From positions 124,001 through 188,000 of the forward strand of contig JAJTUP010000027.1 in assembly GCA_021399435.1 (NCBI GenBank): DNA of 64,000 nucleotides, given 5' to 3'. Of this stretch, positions 59,422-64,000 are shown one piece after another. The notes under the pieces are model-generated. The model did no database searches. It saw nothing but the letters and a program-made list of their open reading frames with translations, and had not been told where the DNA came from. This stretch comes from Diaporthe sp. PMI_573 (lineage: Eukaryota; Ascomycota; Sordariomycetes; Diaporthales; Diaporthaceae). Both the position numbers and the translations under genes were made by a program. Within the stretch, counting starts at the first letter, position 1. Each line of letters opens with the position of its first letter.

Positions 59422-62145
59422 ATGTCTTCTAGAGATCGCGACGTCGACGCCGACGACGTGCCCAGGGAAAAGCGATCCTCCAGAACCAAGGGCGACAGGG
59501 AAAGAACAAGGGACAAGGACCGTGATAGAGAACCCAGACGCCACCACAAGTCCCACAGATCCTCCAATCCTGTGATAGCCACAGGCTCCTACGTGTCTCA
59601 GTCCGGCTCCGCTCGACGACACAAGATCAGGGACGCTTCCTCAGCCAAGAGCCGCCTCGAGGAACCCCTCGACGAGAACACCTCAATGACTGACCTTGTG
59701 CCCGAGTTGAACCGGAGCAGGGACAGAGTCCACATACCATACCCCACCTTCAGCAAGGCCCACAGCAAGGAGTCTGTGGCCAGCAAAGACGACCTCACCA
59801 CCAGCTCCGCCGCCGGTCAGGGCACTGGCACCGGCACAGATCCCTTGACACCAGAGACTACGGACCTTGGCACGGGCGACGACATCAAGCGGTCCAAGTC
59901 GGCTGACTTCGGCCCTAAGAGGAAGCTGTCACGCAAGACCGACCGCCCTCCGAGCCCACCAGACACCAACCTGTCCGAGGAAAAGAAGAGGTCGACACCT
60001 TCTGTCAGGCTGAAGGAAGCGGCGGAGGACAGACCACGATCAAGGACGTCTCACGCCTCTAGGTCAACCTCCAAGACAGATGAGACATCCAAGGTCTCTA
60101 GGAAGTCCAAGTCATCCAGCCAGGCTACCTTCGTCAGGTCATCAGGATCTAAGGCTGCCTATGCCGAGACAGACAACGCGGCGGGCAGCGAACGTAGCCC
60201 GTGGTCTGCAGCTACGTCAGTCACGACCAAGAGATCGGTCTCTGGCAATACGCTCAGGCCGCCCGGGCCCGATTCAATCGATGTTATCGACGATTCTCCG
60301 GAATCTGCTCAGGAGTCCTCCTCCCCAAAGACCCCAACCAACACAACCCCTCAGTTCCCTCAGTTCCCTCCGCCCCCTATGTTCCACGACGACAAGCACG
60401 GCATACCGTACCTCATGCGCTTTGAACGTCCGCAACAAGTCCCCACACCCGCCACGGACTTCACAGACCTGAGCAACGCACAGGATGGGCGACCGCCCCC
60501 GCCCCCACCCCCGCCCCCTTTGAATATCCAGGAGGCTCCCAAGGTCGACTATCTCATGCAAAACGGCGGTCTTCCGAATGTGGTGCCCAAGAACTTTCTG
60601 GCCGTATTGCCAAGGCAGAACGGAACGAGGCCTTCAAACCCCCCACTCCGCGGTGCGGAGACGCTTTTTGCGCCCTTCTTCAACCTTCTGGATCAGTATC
60701 AAGACGTCCTGACCAATCGCGGCTCGATAGCTGTGGCCACTGGTCACCGGACGGTAGCAAGGAGACTTCTTGACCGCCTAGAGGACGTCTTCAACAGGGA
60801 TTTGCCAGAGGAAGGGTGCAGTTGCATAATGTGCGAGAAAGACGGAGAAAAACACCGTGGCTTAGGTTGGGGAGAGGTCCTGGAGAGGGTCAGTGGCCGT
60901 GTGGAGATTCCATCATGGCCGCCGTTTGACATAGGGACTCTGGGGGTCAAGGCACCTGAGGCTGCACCGAGCGAGCCCCCGCGGCCGTCTTCACCAGTCA
61001 AGATCGACCCGGACATCGCAGAGGAGTTCAGAGAGCATTACCTCCGCCAATCCAAGAAGGTCAAGGCAGCCGTAGACAGGTGGCTTACAAATTGTGCCGA
61101 GGCACCCGCTCCTCCCCCTCAGGATGTCGACGACGAGACTCTCACCTTCGCCATCCTCACGGCACTGGACCAAGAGGACCGACCATTCTTCAACGCCCTC
61201 CTCACAGGGGCACGAGAGCTGCAGCCCGCCCTCCGAGCGCCAACGCCCATGCGCAAGCCCCGCGCAGATCTCGTGATCAAGTCTGGCCTAGCTTTGCAGC
61301 GGCTCTACAGGCTGCCTCAGGCACCTCGCGACGCCGAAACTGTTTGCTACCTCGTCAAGCACTCTCAAATGCATGATCTGCTCAGCACGATATGTGACAT
61401 CAACCCGCCCGAGTGGGAGATTCTCATATCAGGACGCTTCGATGGCTTTCTCTGGTCAGGCGCAGATGCTGACGACGACGACGCCGTGACACCCACTGCG
61501 GGACCGTCTCGTGGAGCGACGCCGAATTTCTTCCCGCAACGCGGCCCTCCTTCTCGGGGAGCAACAATGAGCCCTAATAATATCGCCCGATTCACGCCGG
61601 CTTTGGGCATCGGCACGAGAAACACCACTCCTTTCTCCAGGGGCACCACGCCCGCCTCATTCGTATCTGGCGCAAGTTCGGCGTATCCAAACAGGCAAGC
61701 CGTCTCCAACGACGAAGAGTCCGAGATTGCAGTCCTTGCCGAACTTGAGCGGGAGATTTATGTAGGCATGGAAGCACTGGAGGACGCCTTCGAGACCCTG
61801 CACCAGCGTGCTGAGCTCGTCCGCACGGCACTCCGTCAGCGCGGCGCAGGCCTCTCCATGAGCCTACAGCAGCGCCGCGGCTACGGCCTAGCCTCGGACG
61901 TGAATGGCGGGATTCAAGTCCTCCCCCAAAGTGGTGGGTCTGTGCCTGGGATGGACCGGCCCCAGTGGGCAGATGAGGAGAGCCTCGCGTCAGAGTCGAC
62001 GGATGACTGGGGCATCGACGCGGACTGGGAGCTGCGGCCTGACGACTCCGCAAGTAATATTTCCAGTTCGCGACAGCGGAGACCGAAGAGGAGAGACGAG
62101 CGAAGGAGCACGCCTGCACCCATCAGGGAGGAGGATGAGACATGA
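59422..62145 (+). CDS. Large basic/disordered conserved fungal protein, function unknown
   Basis: One exon gives 907 aa from ATG 59422 (MSSRDRDVDADDVPREKRSS); the frame is open further back but without ATG. Residues 1-330 are Arg/Lys/Ser/Asp-rich and probably disordered (KGDRERTRDKDRDREPRRHH). A Pro run lies near residue 360. The likely folded core is about residues 390-690: LRGAETLFAPFFNLLDQYQDVLTNRGSIAVATGHRTVARRLLDRL, then a CSCIMC cysteine pair, then WLTNCAEAPAP and ETVCYLVKHSQMHDLLSTIC. Near residue 780 a helical segment (EIAVLAELEREIYVGMEAL) follows, and the tail is charged. I recall similar proteins carrying the automatic label '5-methylcytosine G/T mismatch-specific DNA glycosylase', but I see no glycosylase motif to support it. 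Confidence 0.75.
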   Translation: MSSRDRDVDADDVPREKRSSRTKGDRERTRDKDRDREPRRHHKSHRSSNPVIATGSYVSQSGSARRHKIRDASSAKSRLEEPLDENTSMTDLVPELNRSRDRVHIPYPTFSKAHSKESVASKDDLTTSSAAGQGTGTGTDPLTPETTDLGTGDDIKRSKSADFGPKRKLSRKTDRPPSPPDTNLSEEKKRSTPSVRLKEAAEDRPRSRTSHASRSTSKTDETSKVSRKSKSSSQATFVRSSGSKAAYAETDNAAGSERSPWSAATSVTTKRSVSGNTLRPPGPDSIDVIDDSPESAQESSSPKTPTNTTPQFPQFPPPPMFHDDKHGIPYLMRFERPQQVPTPATDFTDLSNAQDGRPPPPPPPPPLNIQEAPKVDYLMQNGGLPNVVPKNFLAVLPRQNGTRPSNPPLRGAETLFAPFFNLLDQYQDVLTNRGSIAVATGHRTVARRLLDRLEDVFNRDLPEEGCSCIMCEKDGEKHRGLGWGEVLERVSGRVEIPSWPPFDIGTLGVKAPEAAPSEPPRPSSPVKIDPDIAEEFREHYLRQSKKVKAAVDRWLTNCAEAPAPPPQDVDDETLTFAILTALDQEDRPFFNALLTGARELQPALRAPTPMRKPRADLVIKSGLALQRLYRLPQAPRDAETVCYLVKHSQMHDLLSTICDINPPEWEILISGRFDGFLWSGADADDDDAVTPTAGPSRGATPNFFPQRGPPSRGATMSPNNIARFTPALGIGTRNTTPFSRGTTPASFVSGASSAYPNRQAVSNDEESEIAVLAELEREIYVGMEALEDAFETLHQRAELVRTALRQRGAGLSMSLQQRRGYGLASDVNGGIQVLPQSGGSVPGMDRPQWADEESLASESTDDWGIDADWELRPDDSASNISSSRQRRPKRRDERRSTPAPIREEDET

Positions 62146-63374
62146 TGAATAGTCATCCTGGGCACGTTTGCACATTGTGAGCAGCAGTTTGAAGGACATT
62201 TGGAGGGCAAGGTTTGCAGACGCAAAGCCGATACACGGCCTCACATCTGAATGAGCGAGCGAGCGAGGGCATAAGTCGTAAGCGATTTCCGGCGGATAAT
62301 ACCATTCATGTATATTTTCGTATTGCTTTCTTTCTTCGCGTCGTTATTTGCGCAACGCATGGCATTTGAAGCTATCAGGGCTTCGTCTTTCTCCTTTGCA
62401 CGGAGGCAAGTGGAGCAAGCACTTGAGTGCCCAGGTACTCAATGGATCTGGAAGAAAACAAAAGTTATTCGGCTGTCATGACCCTGAGTTGGGCGGGCAG
62501 GTGTGTGAATGGCAAGGCTTCAGAACCAGGCCCGGGCGCCCTCGCACATCTCATGACATATTGCATATTATCGGGAGTTTTGCTGGCATGAACATGAGGC
62601 CGGTTTGGTTCTTTTCTTATGTTTGGCTTGTTTTCTCATGACTTGTGACAGGGAAACTGTTCTAGCTGGATAGCAGTTGTGGGCAAGGTACTCCAAGTAC
62701 GTCAATTGTGAGTAAAAATTTGACATCAAGTGTGGTCACCTTGACGGGGAATCCTCGAGACTAGTCCTGGCTTTTGCTTACGTCTCACTGTGTGGGTTCA
62801 ATGCGCTGTGCTCCAATATGCGTCTGGCACTGCAATGGCGCTCTAGCGGAAAATATTCAAAAAGGCTTTCGAGTTTCTTCTGCGTGGCCAGAAGTTCGTG
62901 AGCTACCACTGTAGCGTCACAGTAGGCTGCCCGGTCACCGAGTTGCCTTCCTACGCCCGGGGGTCCTTCCGCGCTTTGGCGGGTTGAAACGAGGAGTAAA
63001 GACAGGTCCAGACCTGTTTTGAAAGTTGTGGAGCCACTTGCTCAGCGGGAAGCGCGCAGAAGTAGGAGTATTGCTCATTCTATGCACTGACCCAGGCGCG
63101 AGCCTAGGTAGTAGCCCCAAGGAAAGTCACCAGTCCTCTAATACTATTCTCTGATATGGAAATCACCGACTCGACAATCTTCCGGATCGCTCCTTCGTAG
63201 ATGCTTGTCTGATGTGCCAGCTTCATGCCTAGAAGATATCGTGCGTTCGAAATCTGGTCTCGATATCATCCAACTGTACAGTGAAGCCACGTCCGTGACT
63301 CAAGGATTATGACACCCAAGACGCCAGTACTGAATGGGATAGGGGCAACGTTAAGTTGTAGCGGTAAGCAAAGT
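62146..63374. other. Intergenic, 3' of large unknown gene to 3' of Ser/Thr-rich gene
   Basis: About 1.23 kb between two convergent stop codons. Short frames only (62348-62641, 62935-63120). A GAGC tetranucleotide repeat of a few units is at about 62252-62268. Nothing else noticed. Confidence 0.5.
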
Positions 63375-64000
63375 TCAATCTGAGGTGAGGGTTGATGCAG
63401 CAGGTATCACCAGAGACACGGTTCCAGAAATGACTCCGGCGAATTCCGTGTCTGTGGAGGTTGTCACTGAGGTAACAAGGGTCGTGTCGGTCACCAGGGT
63501 GGTATCTGTCGAGATGCAAGTTGTATTAACTGTGATGGACTCCTTGGTGACAGAAGGAGATGCAGAGGTTGGACGGCGGAAGGAGGAGACTGAGACGTCG
63601 TTAGCTTCGATATCGGACCAACGGTACGACAGCAAGGGGGGGCAGGTGTGTGACATCAGAGCAGCCAAGGCACACATGAAAAAGGCTGTGAGTGACTGAG
63701 GAGATGGCTTGGGAGATACCTGAGCCTGCTGTTTGCGCGGTGGATGTAGAATTGACAAGGGGGAATGGCGCCGTTCTTGTTGTCGTCGACAGTGGCCCAG
63801 CTGATGTGATAGTTGCCCCAGCTGCCGACCCCGTTGCCCATGCTGAGGTGGTGGAATTGATCGGCGGGAACGGGGGCGAGAGACTGTTTGCTGAGGATGC
63901 AGCTGTCTCATTCAGGAGAGCCGACGAGGTTGTGGTCCCCAAGCTCGTGGGAAGTGTGGCTTCCGGAACTGAGAATGTTGCGTTGGCAGACCCGGCACTT
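63375..64000 (-). CDS. Ser/Thr-rich protein, 3' part (runs off the right edge)
   Basis: Two minus-strand exons are readable: from beyond 64000 to 63720, and 63589-63375 with TGA at 63375-63377. The 130-bp intron has a GTATCT donor, GCTAACG branch site and CTCAG acceptor, and the phase joins. The upstream part is Ser/Thr/Ala/Pro-rich with several N-x-S/T sequons (NATFS, NETAA, NSTTS, NSTST), and the last exon repeats TDTTLVT-type Thr/Val runs and ends PAASTLTSD. The composition suggests a secreted or wall-associated, heavily glycosylated protein. The N-terminus, any signal peptide and the folded domain are outside the window, so no family is assigned. Confidence 0.5.

Overview
The window looks like a chromosome segment from a filamentous ascomycete (Pezizomycotina, most probably Sordariomycetes). 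The genes have short introns with GTRNGT donors, CTNAC-type branch sites and (C/T)AG acceptors. The ATP sulfurylase has the fungal APS-kinase-like tail. The repeats carry the C-to-T decay expected of repeat-induced point mutation (RIP). The window has two compartments that meet at about 28.5-28.7 kb: an AT-rich, gene-free block of nested LTR retrotransposons (1-28.5 kb) and a GC-richer block of ordinary genes (28.9-64 kb).

The repeat block can be resolved into four layers. (1) A Ty1/Copia element on the + strand, whose 5' end lies outside the window, is split into 1-1002 and 25380-28477. (2) Gypsy A (minus strand, 1003-25379, 208-bp LTRs, target duplication ctata) sits inside the Copia integrase frame. 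(3) Gypsy B (minus, 3833-21755, same family, duplication gtttt/gttct) sits inside the RNase H region of Gypsy A. (4) Gypsy C (minus, 4767-16753, another family, 328-bp LTRs, duplication atag) sits inside the integrase region of Gypsy B. A solo LTR of the Copia family (1620-2153, duplication atagt) lies inside Gypsy A. With the inner elements removed, A and B are each about 5.9 kb. Gypsy C is about 12 kb and holds about 4 kb beyond pol with two unidentified long frames, one antisense to gag-pol. All elements carry many TAG/TAA stops, so none looks autonomous.

The gene block holds, in order: ELP6 (+), ribosomal protein eL37 (-), a three-RRM RNA-binding protein (-), the complex I assembly factor CIA30 (+), a DUR3-like sodium:solute symporter (+), an Mba1/mL45-like mitoribosome protein (-), the EOS1 membrane protein (+), eIF1/SUI1 (-), the tRNA Um44 methyltransferase TRM44 (+), an intradiol ring-cleavage dioxygenase (-), a frameshifted TRP-like membrane-protein pseudogene (-), ATP sulfurylase (+), a large basic and disordered fungal protein of unknown function (+), and the 3' part of a Ser/Thr-rich protein that leaves the right edge (-).

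The genes are mostly housekeeping (translation, tRNA modification, mitochondrial biogenesis, sulfate assimilation) and do not form a pathway cluster. Several pairs are divergent (RRM/CIA30, Mba1-like/EOS1, eIF1/TRM44) and could share promoters. I saw no CRISPR array, rRNA or convincing tRNA. Exon boundaries come from reading splice signals and checking that phases join; no alignment was run.
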